In this document: positions 1 to 8,369 of the stretch, in pieces
How the letters are laid out: each line of letters begins with the position of its first letter
Position numbering within the stretch: the stretch's first letter is position 1
NCBI GenBank assembly: GCA_019075905.1
Contig: JAGXAM010000005.1
Coordinates: 62,001-126,000, forward strand
Direction of reading: 5' to 3'
Length of the DNA stretch: 64,000 bases
DNA from: Hyphomicrobiales bacterium
Lineage (GTDB): Bacteria; Pseudomonadota; Alphaproteobacteria; Rhizobiales; Beijerinckiaceae
Notes under the pieces: generated by a model
What the model saw: only the letters and a program-made list of their open reading frames with translations
Databases searched by the model: none
What the model was told of the DNA's origin: nothing
Program-made: the position numbers and the translations under genes

Positions 1-1
1 G

Positions 2-502
2 CAGGGGGTCAGCCATCTTGGCCATCTGTTGCGGCTGTTGCCGGAACGCGAGGCTTTTGACGGGTTATATGCGCTGGCGCTGCTGATCTGCCAGCGGCTG
101 GCCGGCGAGGATCACGCTGCGCCGTTGATGGCGGTCCTGGAACTGGCGCTGCTGCGCGAACTGGGTTTCGGTCTTGATCTCAGCGCTTGCGCGCTCACCG
201 GCTCGCGCGAGCATCTGGCCTTTGTCTCGCCGCGCACCGGGCGTGCCGTTACTGCCGAAGCTGGCCTGCCATGGGCCGGCAAACTGCTGCGCCTTCCCGA
301 TTTCATGGCGCGCAGCCAGGCGCTGGGGGCGGCCGGTCAGGTATCCGGCACGGAACTGGCCGATGCCTTCAGGCTCACCGCGCATTTTCTCGACCAGAAT
401 ATATATGGGCCGCGCGGGCAGGAGGTGCCGATGGCGCGGCGGCGCTATGTGGCGCTGGTGACGGGCGAGGCGATGCAAGCCGACCCGCCTGGCAAGGCGT
501 AA
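2..502 (+). CDS. recO: DNA repair protein RecO, C-terminal part (5' end outside window)
   Basis: RecO works with RecR to load RecA onto SSB-coated DNA in RecF-pathway gap repair. The open frame is already running at base 2, so the N-terminal OB-fold lies outside the window. What is visible matches the alpha-helical C-terminal half of RecO: a helix with LALLICQRLAGEDH, then LALLRELGFGLDLSACALTG, followed by YVSPRTGRAV-like text (FVSPRTGRAVTAEAG) and a final helix with FRLTAHFLDQNIYG. The LGFGLDLxxCAxTG segment is characteristic of alphaproteobacterial RecO. The gene ends with TAA and is followed by a promoter-sized gap before the next gene on the same strand. The family call rests on recognition of these motifs. 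Confidence 0.85.
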   Translation, partial: QGVSHLGHLLRLLPEREAFDGLYALALLICQRLAGEDHAAPLMAVLELALLRELGFGLDLSACALTGSREHLAFVSPRTGRAVTAEAGLPWAGKLLRLPDFMARSQALGAAGQVSGTELADAFRLTAHFLDQNIYGPRGQEVPMARRRYVALVTGEAMQADPPGKA

Positions 503-627
503 ATGCTGTCACCACAGGTAAATTTCGTATTTTAACTTCGGCGTAACCCTGATTCGATAACATCCTCACCTGTGACATTTGCGTGACTCGGCTCCTTGTT
601 GGGGCCGGGTGGTTGAGGACAGGCGTG

Positions 628-2247
628 ATGGTGAAGTTTGTTTTGCGTTGTGGGCATGTATCGCTCATTTGGGTTCTGGCCTTGGCGTTCGGCTTGAGTG
701 GCGCCATGAGCGAAGTCGCCTTCGCCCGCCACCGCCGCCATCATTATCGGCATTACCGCCACCACATTCGTTATCATCACCATGTGCGGCATTATCGGCC
801 CTATGACCCGCCATTCGCGGATATTGTCATGGATGCCAAGACCGGCCGGGTTTTGTCCGGCACCAACATCGATGCACCCCGGCACCCCGCCTCGCTGACC
901 AAGGTCATGACGCTTTATTTGCTGTTCGAGCAGATGGCGAAGGGCAAGATCACCACCCGCACCCGGATGGAAGTGTCGCGCCATGCCGCTTCGCAGGAGC
1001 CGACCAAGCTGGGTGCACGGGCCGGCACGAAAGTTTCAGTCGAGGCGATCATCAAATCGATCGTGACGCAGTCGGCCAATGACATGGCGGTGGTGATCGC
1101 GGAAAATCTCGGCGGCACCGAAAGCCATTTCGCCGAAATGATGAATGCCAAGGCGCGTCAGCTTGGCATGATGCACACGCATTATGCCGATGCTTCCGGC
1201 CTGCCGAACCCGGCGCAGATCACCACCGCCCGCGATGTGGCGATCCTTGGGCGCGCGATCCAGGAGAGCTTCCCGCAATATTACCATTACTTCTCGACCC
1301 GACATTATGTCTGGCACGGGTTCCACATGCACAATCACAATCACATGTTGAATTATGTGAAGGGCATGGACGGGATCAAGACCGGCTTTACCACCGCCTC
1401 GGGCTTCAACCTGCTGACCTCGGTGCGGCGTCATGGTCGCCACATCATTTCGGTAGTGCTGGGCGGCAAAAGCTGGCGCGGCCGTGACAAGATCATGGCC
1501 GGGCTGATCAATGCCAATCTCGACCGGGCGAGCAAGGTGCGCACCGTCGCGCTGATCCGCGATCCCTCCCTTGGTGGCGGCCGTGTCGTCGCCGAAAATG
1601 ACCGCCCGCATCCGCTGCCCATGGCGACACGGAGCGAACCGGCACCGCAACCCGCGCCGCATCGCGATCTTGCCTCCACGCATCTGGTGGTGGCGGCCGT
1701 CGATCCGCATATCGCCCGGCTGCCGGTGCACAAAGTTCGCCCAGTGTATTTCACCGTCAAGCCGACGCCGGCCACCCGGCTGCCGGTGGATGACCGCGCG
1801 GTCGCCACGATCCCGGTCGTTTCACATAATGGCGAGACGCCGCGCCAGGATGCCAGGCAGCGCGACACGGCGGTGCCGGCCGCGCTGGGCTGGAAGGTCG
1901 GGCCGCAGGGCCATGCCGTCGATGCCCGGCAGGATGGGGCCGCCCCGCAACGCGCCGTCGCTGCCGCGCCGCAACTGGCGCATCCGCAGATTGCAGCCAA
2001 AGGCACTGACTGGATGATCCAGATCGGCGCGACCGGCACTGCTGATCAGGCCGCGGCGCTACTGGAGCGCGCCCGCAGCCATGATCGCCAGGTGCTGTCC
2101 CAGGCCCGCACCATGACCATCAAGGTGGGCAGCGGCCATGGCAGTTTCTACCGGGCGCGCTTTGCCGGCCTGCAAATGGCTTCCGCGCAGGCGGCCTGCC
2201 GCAACCTGAAGCGCAGCGGCTTTGCCTGCTTCGCCACGCGCAATTGA
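628..2247 (+). CDS. Exported D-alanyl-D-alanine carboxypeptidase with SPOR domain
   Basis: This is a penicillin-binding serine peptidase of the S11 (DacA/DacF) family that trims the pentapeptide of peptidoglycan in the periplasm. The 539-aa protein starts with a signal peptide ending near AFA (residue 33). A stretch very rich in His, Arg and Tyr follows (about 34-58). The three catalytic motifs are intact: SLTK with Ser89, SAN at 149-151 and KTG at 251-253. The last 80 residues resemble a SPOR domain, which binds septal denuded glycan. A long Pro/Ala/Arg linker lies between. I chose ATG 628 because GAGGA lies 8 nt upstream; a GTG 15 codons earlier has no ribosome site and would bury the signal peptide. 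The His-rich insert is unusual for the family. Confidence 0.9.
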   Translation: MVKFVLRCGHVSLIWVLALAFGLSGAMSEVAFARHRRHHYRHYRHHIRYHHHVRHYRPYDPPFADIVMDAKTGRVLSGTNIDAPRHPASLTKVMTLYLLFEQMAKGKITTRTRMEVSRHAASQEPTKLGARAGTKVSVEAIIKSIVTQSANDMAVVIAENLGGTESHFAEMMNAKARQLGMMHTHYADASGLPNPAQITTARDVAILGRAIQESFPQYYHYFSTRHYVWHGFHMHNHNHMLNYVKGMDGIKTGFTTASGFNLLTSVRRHGRHIISVVLGGKSWRGRDKIMAGLINANLDRASKVRTVALIRDPSLGGGRVVAENDRPHPLPMATRSEPAPQPAPHRDLASTHLVVAAVDPHIARLPVHKVRPVYFTVKPTPATRLPVDDRAVATIPVVSHNGETPRQDARQRDTAVPAALGWKVGPQGHAVDARQDGAAPQRAVAAAPQLAHPQIAAKGTDWMIQIGATGTADQAAALLERARSHDRQVLSQARTMTIKVGSGHGSFYRARFAGLQMASAQAACRNLKRSGFACFATRN

Positions 2248-2292
2248 GGGAGGCTCGCCATGTCATATCTCATGCCCCGCGACCTCCAGGAC

Positions 2293-3012
2293 TCAGGCCT
2301 TGATGCGGATCAGAACATCACGGGCCTGGTTCAGACGGGCGGCGACTTCAGTCGCGCCGCCAAGGTCGGGATGCCACTTCTTCATCATCTCACGATGCGC
2401 GCGCAGGATATCGCGGCGCGCCGCGCCTTTGCCAAGGCCAAGGATCTGATAGGCCTCGTCCTCGGACATCGGGCCGCCATTGACATGGGCACCACTGCGT
2501 CGCGCGTTGTCGTCGCCATTGCCTGCATGACGCCAACCGGGAAAGCGGCGGTCGAAATACGCTTCAAGTAGGCGGGCACCGGCGCGGTCCATCTGCACGG
2601 CGGATTTGTAAATCCTGAAACTTTGCTCGCGCGACAGGTCATTGAGGCGCGCGCCGACAAATTCGCCGGCCAGAACAATGCCGTCGAGCGAACCATCGCC
2701 GGCGATGGTTTCAAGCTCGATCATCGCGGTGCGCAGCGTCGCCCGGCGCTTCCCGAAGACATTGCCCAAAATGCGCGCGAATGCGGGGCGCATGGCACCC
2801 CGGCCGAGCACGAAAACGCCCATGGCGGCGACAAGGAGTGCTGGCAATTCCCGGCCGGTCAGCACGAGGAAGCCGGCCAGCAATATCAACGCATAACCGC
2901 TGGCCCGGGCGGCAAAAACCGCAACCTGATCAGGCGCGGCACGGCTGACAGCGCGCCATAATTGCTGCGCGACGAAGGTTACAAGTAAAAAAATCAGACC
3001 GTCAATCAACAT
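2293..3012 (-). CDS. Membrane-anchored DnaJ-domain protein
   Basis: The 239-aa protein has one or two hydrophobic segments near the N-terminus (about 1-20 and 38-65) and a J-domain at its very end (about 184-239), with the diagnostic HPD triad at 214-216 in KKWHPDLGG. J-domains stimulate the ATPase of DnaK-type chaperones. The arrangement, membrane anchor first and J-domain last, is like the mitochondrial Tim14/Pam18 and its alphaproteobacterial relatives. The middle region (about 75-150) resembles nothing I can name. It is convergent with the carboxypeptidase gene and lies 21 nt downstream of the DUF1489 gene in the same orientation, so the two may be cotranscribed. The partner chaperone and the client are unknown. 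Confidence 0.8.
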   Translation of the reverse strand: MLIDGLIFLLVTFVAQQLWRAVSRAAPDQVAVFAARASGYALILLAGFLVLTGRELPALLVAAMGVFVLGRGAMRPAFARILGNVFGKRRATLRTAMIELETIAGDGSLDGIVLAGEFVGARLNDLSREQSFRIYKSAVQMDRAGARLLEAYFDRRFPGWRHAGNGDDNARRSGAHVNGGPMSEDEAYQILGLGKGAARRDILRAHREMMKKWHPDLGGATEVAARLNQARDVLIRIKA

Positions 3013-3033
3013 GATCTGCCTTTCGGCGCAACA

Positions 3034-3471
3034 TCATAAAAGTCCCAGCGACCGGAGTTCGCGACGCATATCCTCGGGCAGCGCCGCAGCACCGCCCGTC
3101 AAGTGCTCGATATCCCCGGGCGCATCCGCGGCAGCAAGATAGCGCCAACCCTGGAAAGGCCGGCAATCGCGGCCGGCGACCGCAACAATGGTCTGATCCA
3201 GCACGAGATCGCAGCGCGATATGCCATCATCGCCGGTAAAGGGGCGAATATCAAGAAGGGCCTGGCGCGCGGCGATATGGCCCTTGATCACCCAATAGAG
3301 CGATCCGCCGGCGAGCAATTCGGCGGCGCGCTTGGGCAGCATGCGTGTCGTGTGCTTCTGCTCGAAGGTCTCGCCCAAAGCCTCGGCACGGGCGCGGCGG
3401 GCGGCGACCCAGCTGGCCAGATCGTCGATTGAAGTGGCACCGACACATAGTTTCAGGAGATGCAGAGGCAT
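3034..3471 (-). CDS. DUF1489 family protein
   Basis: A 145-aa soluble protein that opens with MPLHLLKLCVG, a start I recognise from the alphaproteobacterial DUF1489 family. Other typical segments are KHTTRMLPKRAAELLAGGSL, YWVIKG and FQGWRYL. No catalytic motif or membrane segment is visible and the function of the family is not known. The length is normal for the family, so the gene looks intact. An AGGAG-like stretch sits just upstream of the ATG. It precedes the J-protein gene in the same orientation. Confidence 0.8.
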   Translation of the reverse strand: MPLHLLKLCVGATSIDDLASWVAARRARAEALGETFEQKHTTRMLPKRAAELLAGGSLYWVIKGHIAARQALLDIRPFTGDDGISRCDLVLDQTIVAVAGRDCRPFQGWRYLAAADAPGDIEHLTGGAAALPEDMRRELRSLGLL

Positions 3472-3600
3472 AAGGCCAGATAGAGGATCCGGGCCTCAGG
3501 GATCAAGGCTGCATGTGGCAGGGCCACCGGCAATCGCCGGGTCACACACAGAAATCCGGACGATTTTCAGATCCGGCAGATAAAAGGGCCGCGCGCTTGA

Positions 3601-3795
3601 TCAGGCGAGGATCTCGGCCGCCGTTGCGGCGCATGTGGCGCGCTTGGGCTTGCGCACGCTGCGCCGCGGGCGCGGTGCCGGGCGTTCATAGCGCACACCG
3701 GTAAAAAACAAGATCTGCGCCCGGGTATCCGGCGGGCCCGGGTCGGTGCGGCGTGCGGCGCCGGGATGCGCCATCAGCGAAATGATCTTGGCCAT
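3601..3795 (-). CDS. Small conserved basic protein (64 aa), function unknown
   Basis: The 64-aa product begins MAKIISL and contains ILFFTGVRYER, followed by a Pro/Arg-rich basic stretch and a short tail. I recognise the FFTGVRYER-like motif from small uncharacterised proteins of Rhizobiales, which together with an AGGGGG ribosome site 5 nt before the ATG argues that the gene is real. There is no signal peptide, membrane segment or cysteine pair. It is transcribed divergently from the DUF2336 gene. No function can be given. Confidence 0.6.
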   Translation of the reverse strand: MAKIISLMAHPGAARRTDPGPPDTRAQILFFTGVRYERPAPRPRRSVRKPKRATCAATAAEILA

Positions 3796-3859
3796 GAGGC
3801 CCCCTGTCGAAAATGAGACACTTCGTCCTTTCTGCAGGCACAGTCTGAACCCGCCACAG

Positions 3860-3874
3860 TTAATGAACCCTCAA
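3860..3874. promoter_or_regulatory. Possible CtrA-like box (TTAA-N7-TCAA)
   Basis: TTAA and TCAA halves are separated by 7 nt, one base away from the alphaproteobacterial CtrA consensus TTAA-N7-TTAA. The site is 46 nt upstream of the DUF2336 gene in a divergent intergenic region. One imperfect match of eight informative bases is weak evidence. Confidence 0.25.
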
Positions 3875-3919
3875 CAGGTTGTGGCTATCTTGAAGATGAT
3901 CTTTCGCAATGAGGCCAAA

Positions 3920-5059
3920 ATGCCCAAATCGTTCTCTGCCCTTTCCTCTGATATTTTTGGACGCCGGAAGGCGCACGACAAGGCCGGGCAACTCGAAATG
4001 CGGGTGCATGTGTTCACATCGAGCTGCGAATTGTTCTTGATGCGCGCCACGCACAGTCAAACGGAGATCGCGCAATTTGCCGAATTGTTCGAGCATTTGA
4101 GCGCAGATATTCCGCTGGAAGTTGCTGCACCGCTGGCAGAGCGGCTGGTGGGGCACAGGTCAACGCCGGTGAGTGTCATTGCGGCCCTGCGCCAGCGCGG
4201 CATGATCTCGGCCGAGGCGCTGATTGCCACCAGCCATCGCCTTCCCGATGAATTTGTTGAAAGCCTGCTGGTGAATCCCCATGGTGCCCTGGCGGCGCGT
4301 CTGGCAACGCGGGCTGACCTTGCCGAGGCGACGATAGACCGGCTTGGGGCCAGCGCCGACTATGCCGTGCAGGTTGCCCTGGTGCAAAATCACAAGCTGA
4401 AACTGCCCGGTGCGCTGATCGAGACGCTGCTTGCCGGCGCGCATCGCCACCAGCCGCTGGCCGCAGCGCTGGTATTGCATCCGGACGTGAAGCTCGATGC
4501 ACGGCTTTATCTCGCTTACGGGCGTGAGCAGCGCGACGCCGTGATCTTGCGGGCATTGCGCCGGCAAATGGGCACGAGCGCTGCCAATGCGCCGCGCGAC
4601 GCCCTGCAACAGGCGAAGGTGCAACGCCTCGAAAGGCAGATGATCAAGCGTGATCTGGCGGCGGCGGTGACGACTTGCGCCGAGATCCTGCAACTCCCGA
4701 TCGCCACCCTGGCGCCGTTGATGCGAGATGACGAAAGCGACGGCATGGTGCTGGCGCTGCGCGCTGCCGGGCTTGAGCGACCGGGCATCGTGCGGGTTGC
4801 CTTGAGCGGACCGCAGCGGGTGGCGCATGATTACAGTGAAATCTGGCGTATTGCCCGCATGGCCGACCAGATCGAGGAGGCTACGGCTGCGACGCTGCTG
4901 CATGAAATCACCGGCACGCCGTCTCTGGCGACGGCGCCCGTTGCGGGCGAGGTTACGACGATGCGCCGTGACCTGGCTGCCCTGCGGCCGCGGATGCCGG
5001 AGCGCGGTCTGGCGGATCAACCCTTGCGGCGCTTGTTCAACCGCAAGGCCGAGGGCTGA
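3920..5059 (+). CDS. DUF2336 domain-containing protein
   Basis: The 379-aa protein is almost entirely helical, with repeated short helix pairs such as LVNPHGALAARLATRADL and LVQNHKLKLPGALIETLL that look like HEAT-type repeats. This pattern matches the DUF2336 family, found in several paralogues in many alphaproteobacteria and of unknown role. There is no signal peptide or membrane segment. An in-frame ATG 57 nt upstream (3863) is possible, but ATG 3920 has GAGG 5 nt before it and leaves room for a promoter, so it is preferred. It stands alone, divergent from the 64-aa gene and convergent with the DUF1491 gene. Confidence 0.75.
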   Translation: MPKSFSALSSDIFGRRKAHDKAGQLEMRVHVFTSSCELFLMRATHSQTEIAQFAELFEHLSADIPLEVAAPLAERLVGHRSTPVSVIAALRQRGMISAEALIATSHRLPDEFVESLLVNPHGALAARLATRADLAEATIDRLGASADYAVQVALVQNHKLKLPGALIETLLAGAHRHQPLAAALVLHPDVKLDARLYLAYGREQRDAVILRALRRQMGTSAANAPRDALQQAKVQRLERQMIKRDLAAAVTTCAEILQLPIATLAPLMRDDESDGMVLALRAAGLERPGIVRVALSGPQRVAHDYSEIWRIARMADQIEEATAATLLHEITGTPSLATAPVAGEVTTMRRDLAALRPRMPERGLADQPLRRLFNRKAEG

Positions 5060-5086
5060 GCTGCGTCCGGCCGCCACGGCAAGGTT

Positions 5087-5458
5087 TCAACCCGGCTTTT
5101 GATCGCGCACCGCGGCAAAGCCGGGAAGCGCGGTAAATTGCGTGCCGCTGCGATCCTCGATCGCGACATGCCACAAATCAGGATCATAGCGGGTCTGGCG
5201 CGCCATCATGTCGCGGGCGGCGGCGGCTTCGACGCGCGGGTGGGCACCGAGTTGCGCGAAGGCGCGGCCCTCGAGGGCGGTGTCTTCGGGGTCGGGCGGT
5301 GCCGGGCCGAACATCGACACCGTGCCGTCAAGATGGTCGATCTCGATGAAGATGGCGCCGGCCGCCTCGGCGCCGCGCCGCACCAGGGCAGCGGCAAGCC
5401 CCAACAGCGCCGCCTGGCGCAGCAGCGCGGCCACAAATATATCGGATCGCAACCGCAT
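5087..5458 (-). CDS. DUF1491 family protein
   Basis: This 123-aa soluble protein starts MRLRSDIFVAALLRQA and carries RRGAEAAGAIFIEIDHLDG, MFGPAPP and, near its end, DRDLW-like text (DPDLWHVAIEDR). These are hallmarks of DUF1491, a small alphaproteobacterial family without known function. The ATG at 5458 is preferred to a TTG one codon earlier. The gene follows the peptidoglycan-binding gene by 8 nt on the same strand, so kinase, peptidoglycan-binding protein and DUF1491 appear to form one transcription unit. Confidence 0.8.
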   Translation of the reverse strand: MRLRSDIFVAALLRQAALLGLAAALVRRGAEAAGAIFIEIDHLDGTVSMFGPAPPDPEDTALEGRAFAQLGAHPRVEAAAARDMMARQTRYDPDLWHVAIEDRSGTQFTALPGFAAVRDQKPG

Positions 5459-5466
5459 CAAGAAAC

Positions 5467-6144
5467 TCAGGGAATGGTCATGCCCGCACGTTTGGCCAGC
5501 GCAGCGCGCATGCGCAATCCCATATTGCCTGTTTCAGGCAGTTTCGCGGCATGTTCAAATTCGGCAATGGCACCGCGGGTGGTGCGGCCATAGACGCCAT
5601 CGGCGGTGACCTTGTAACCGAGTTTGGCGAGGGCTTGCTGCACTGCCAGGGTGCGGGCGCTGTGATCGGGGGCGCTGGGGCGATTGAGGCCCTGGCCGAG
5701 CAGGCGGTTGATGCCATCGCCCTGCAGTAGCGCACCGGATGACGGCTGGACCGGCGGCAGCGGTGCCAGCATCGGCAGCGATGCCGGGGTCGCGACCGGG
5801 GCGGCAACAGCCGGACGTGTCGGGGGCAGGGGGATGCGCGGTTTCGGCAGCACCGCGGCCGGGGCCTGATGATAGAGCGGCAGGTCGAGCGCATGGCGAT
5901 GGCCATGCTGCAGCCACAAGGCATTGAGCATGAAGATGCCGGCAAAGCCGCACAGGCCCAGCGTCACAATGTTGCGGGCCTTGTTGCGGTGGAAGGCTGC
6001 CAGCAGGCGATCCATGATTTGCGCAGCCAGACCCGGCTCTTCATAGCGGGCGGCGCTGCGCTTCTGGCCCTGTGCGGCGCGCGGGCGCTGCGGGCGTTCC
6101 TGGACGGTGAAATCGAAATCGGCTCGCGCGAGGGCTTCAGGCAC
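5467..6144 (-). CDS. Membrane-anchored peptidoglycan-binding domain protein
   Basis: The product (225 aa from GTG 6144) has a basic cytoplasmic N-terminus, one membrane segment at about 58-79, a Pro/Ala-rich spacer of some 80 residues, and a C-terminal peptidoglycan-binding domain of PF01471 type with AVQQALAKLGYKVTADGVYG and TRGAIAEFE. The spacer would carry the domain out to the wall. GTG 6144 overlaps the stop of the kinase gene by 8 nt and has AGGA 9 nt upstream; an in-frame ATG at 6186 would overlap the kinase by 50 nt and has no clear ribosome site. Coupling to the kinase suggests that it reports on, or responds to, the same envelope signal; this is inference. Confidence 0.75.
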   Translation of the reverse strand: MPEALARADFDFTVQERPQRPRAAQGQKRSAARYEEPGLAAQIMDRLLAAFHRNKARNIVTLGLCGFAGIFMLNALWLQHGHRHALDLPLYHQAPAAVLPKPRIPLPPTRPAVAAPVATPASLPMLAPLPPVQPSSGALLQGDGINRLLGQGLNRPSAPDHSARTLAVQQALAKLGYKVTADGVYGRTTRGAIAEFEHAAKLPETGNMGLRMRAALAKRAGMTIP

Positions 6145-7669
6145 TTTTCCGCATCCTGTATTGGTCTGGGAAGAAATCAGAGGCATAGCCGTGCCGTGGT
6201 AAAGGCCCGGTTACGATCTCGATGGCGGCATCGCCGGTGCCCACGCGGGCGCCGTCCCATGGCAGCAGCAGGCTGACGCAGGTGCCTTCGCCCTGCGTGC
6301 TTTCGATGCGCAGCGAACCGCCATGCAGGCCGACGAGACCGCGCACCAGGGCCAGCCCGAGGCCGGTGCCCTCATGGGCACGGTCGTAATTGCTGGCGGC
6401 CTGGAAGAAGGGCTCGCCCAGCCGGTGCAAATCCTCGCTGGCCATGCCGATGCCATTGTCGCGCAGGCTCAGGCGGACAAAATTGCCCTGGCGGCGGGCC
6501 GAGAGCATTATGGTGCCGCCATTCGGGGTGAATTTGGTGGCATTGCCCATGAGGTTGATGATGATCTGCCGAAGCGCGCGCTTGTCGGCCATCATGTCGA
6601 CATCGCTGAGCCCGGGTGATTCGCTCCAGTCGCGTGCCAGGACCAGCCGGCGCTGGGCCGCCTCGATCTGGAACATGTCGCAGCATTCGGCCAGCAGCGG
6701 CAGCAGCGCCAGTGGCTCTGGCGTCAGGGCAAGGCGGCCAGCCTCGATCTTCGACATGTCGAGAATGGAATTGACCAGCGACAGCAGGTGCCGCCCGGAA
6801 TCGCTGATAATGCCGGCAAATTCGCGCTGCTTGGCGGCATCGGGCGGATCGCCGAGGCCCTCTTTCAAAATATCGGCAAAGCCGATGATCGCGTTGAGCG
6901 GCGTGCGCAATTCATGGCTGACATTGGCGAGCAGGCGGCCGCGCCATTGCTCCAGCGCGCCAATCTGGGCGAGGGCGCTGCTCCTCGCCTGTTCGAGGGC
7001 GACAATCTCGCTGCGGTTGCGCAGAAACGAGAGGTAGCTGGCGCGCCCGGCGGTTTCGATGCGGGTGATGCGGATATCGACCGGGGCAAAGACCGGCGCG
7101 GCCACAGGGCCGTTCGAACCATCGAAATGATGCAGCTGGTCCTGCCCGGCCTCGGCCACCATGTCGCGGGCATCGAGCCGCAGCCGGACGGTGACGGTGC
7201 TGACCGCGGCCCCGGCCCTGGCCTGCGCGATGCTGCGCAGGAAATCCGGCCGGTCGGCGACATGCAATCTGTTGAACAGGCCGGGGCCGCTCCAGGCCTG
7301 GGCCGGGACCCCGAATTCCTCGCTCGCGGCGGCGAGAACGCGGATGACATGGCCATCAGCGCCATGTTCGATGACGAGGCCATCGACGAGCTGGTTCATC
7401 AGGGCCATGTGCAGGGGATCGGGCCCGGCTGCCGGCACGGGCGCCGCGGCGAGGATCTGAACCTGCCGGGCCGTCAGCGCCAGCCAGGCTAGGCAGGCCA
7501 AAGCCATACCGATCCTCAGGCTTGCGGGTATGAGCAGCCCCCAGCCGGTGACAAGGGTCAATGTCAGCAGGATGGCAAGGCCGGTGCCGGTAACAATCAG
7601 CGTCCGGGTGGCGGGCGCCTGCCCGGAAAGGAGCGGGCGCGCCTTGATGATATGGGCCCAGACGCGCAT
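6137..7669 (-). CDS. PAS-type sensor histidine kinase
   Basis: The 510-aa protein has two membrane segments (about 22-44 and 48-68) with almost no periplasmic loop, a PAS-like domain (about 88-215), a HisKA domain with the acceptor His252 in NVSHELRTPLNAI, and a complete HATPase domain: N-box NLMGNATKFTPNG, G1 DNGIGM and G2 GTGLGLALV. The topology resembles the PleC/DivJ cell-cycle kinases of alphaproteobacteria, but no residue here settles that. ATG 7669 is preferred to a TTG ten codons earlier. It has no adjacent response regulator; the next gene, overlapping by 8 nt, is a peptidoglycan-binding protein. Confidence 0.85.
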   Translation of the reverse strand: MRVWAHIIKARPLLSGQAPATRTLIVTGTGLAILLTLTLVTGWGLLIPASLRIGMALACLAWLALTARQVQILAAAPVPAAGPDPLHMALMNQLVDGLVIEHGADGHVIRVLAAASEEFGVPAQAWSGPGLFNRLHVADRPDFLRSIAQARAGAAVSTVTVRLRLDARDMVAEAGQDQLHHFDGSNGPVAAPVFAPVDIRITRIETAGRASYLSFLRNRSEIVALEQARSSALAQIGALEQWRGRLLANVSHELRTPLNAIIGFADILKEGLGDPPDAAKQREFAGIISDSGRHLLSLVNSILDMSKIEAGRLALTPEPLALLPLLAECCDMFQIEAAQRRLVLARDWSESPGLSDVDMMADKRALRQIIINLMGNATKFTPNGGTIMLSARRQGNFVRLSLRDNGIGMASEDLHRLGEPFFQAASNYDRAHEGTGLGLALVRGLVGLHGGSLRIESTQGEGTCVSLLLPWDGARVGTGDAAIEIVTGPLPRHGYASDFFPDQYRMRKSA

Positions 7670-7938
7670 TACCACAACAACTCCGTGACGGGCCAACAAA
7701 CTGCCTGCTGTATCCTGGGGATCATGGATTCGCCGGTTTAAGGAAGTCTAAGCATCGGCAAGATTGACGGGCCGGCGCCATGGTAAATACGCAGGGCAGG
7801 GCAATTGCCTGTCGCCATGGTTTATATTCCCTTGCTGCCCCGCCACGTGGCTGGAATCGGCAGGGGCATGGCGGTTGCAGTCGGGCGCACTACATGTAAG
7901 TGACATGACCGGCCTCGTCGCCGGGGCCTTTGGAGCCC
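7670..7938. other. Divergent intergenic region between kinase and sufE
   Basis: This 269-nt stretch holds no credible gene. The only structure noted is a 9-bp direct repeat, CGCCATGGT, at 7776-7784 and 7813-7821, 37 bp apart; each copy is followed by an A/T-rich step. It must contain the promoters of both flanking genes, but I could not assign -35/-10 boxes with confidence. Confidence 0.4.
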
Positions 7939-8367
7939 ATGATCATCGCCATGCCGTCACCTGCGCTTCAGGATATTGTCGAGAATTTCGAATTGCTGGA
8001 CGATTGGGATGATCGTTACCGCTATCTGATCGAGCTCGGGCGCACGCTCGAGCCGCTGCCGGAAGCGGCGCGGACCGAGGCCAACCGGGTGCGCGGCTGC
8101 GCCAGTCAGGTCTGGCTGCAGGCCAGCGTCGGGCATGATGCCGACGGGGCCGAGACCATGGTGCTGCGCGGCGACAGCGATGCGCATATCGTGCGGGGCC
8201 TCGTCGCCTTCGTGCTGGCCGCCTATTCCGGGCAGAAGCGCGCCGATTTCGCCGGCATCGACGTCATGGGCCTGTTCACAAGGCTTGGCCTCGGGCAGCA
8301 TCTTTCGCCGCAGCGCAACAATGGCGTGCGGGCCATGGTCGATCGCATCAAGGCCATGGCTGCCTGA
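7939..8367 (+). CDS. sufE: Cysteine desulfuration protein SufE
   Basis: SufE accepts persulfide sulfur from the cysteine desulfurase SufS and passes it to the SufBCD scaffold for iron-sulfur cluster assembly. The protein has the family opening IVENFELLDDWDDRYRYLIE, the LPEAARTEANRVRGC segment and the catalytic cysteine (Cys54 from this start) in RGCASQVWL. The length, about 142 aa, is usual. ATG 7939 has a GGAG only 3 nt before it, so ATG 7951 is an equally possible start; both keep the whole domain. The other suf genes are not in the window. Confidence 0.92.
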   Translation: MIIAMPSPALQDIVENFELLDDWDDRYRYLIELGRTLEPLPEAARTEANRVRGCASQVWLQASVGHDADGAETMVLRGDSDAHIVRGLVAFVLAAYSGQKRADFAGIDVMGLFTRLGLGQHLSPQRNNGVRAMVDRIKAMAA

Positions 8368-8369
8368 AG

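Noticed and set aside
7738-7752. TTAA-N7-TAAG before the sensor kinase as a CtrA box
   Set aside because: Only half of the second TTAA matches, so it is within what chance gives.
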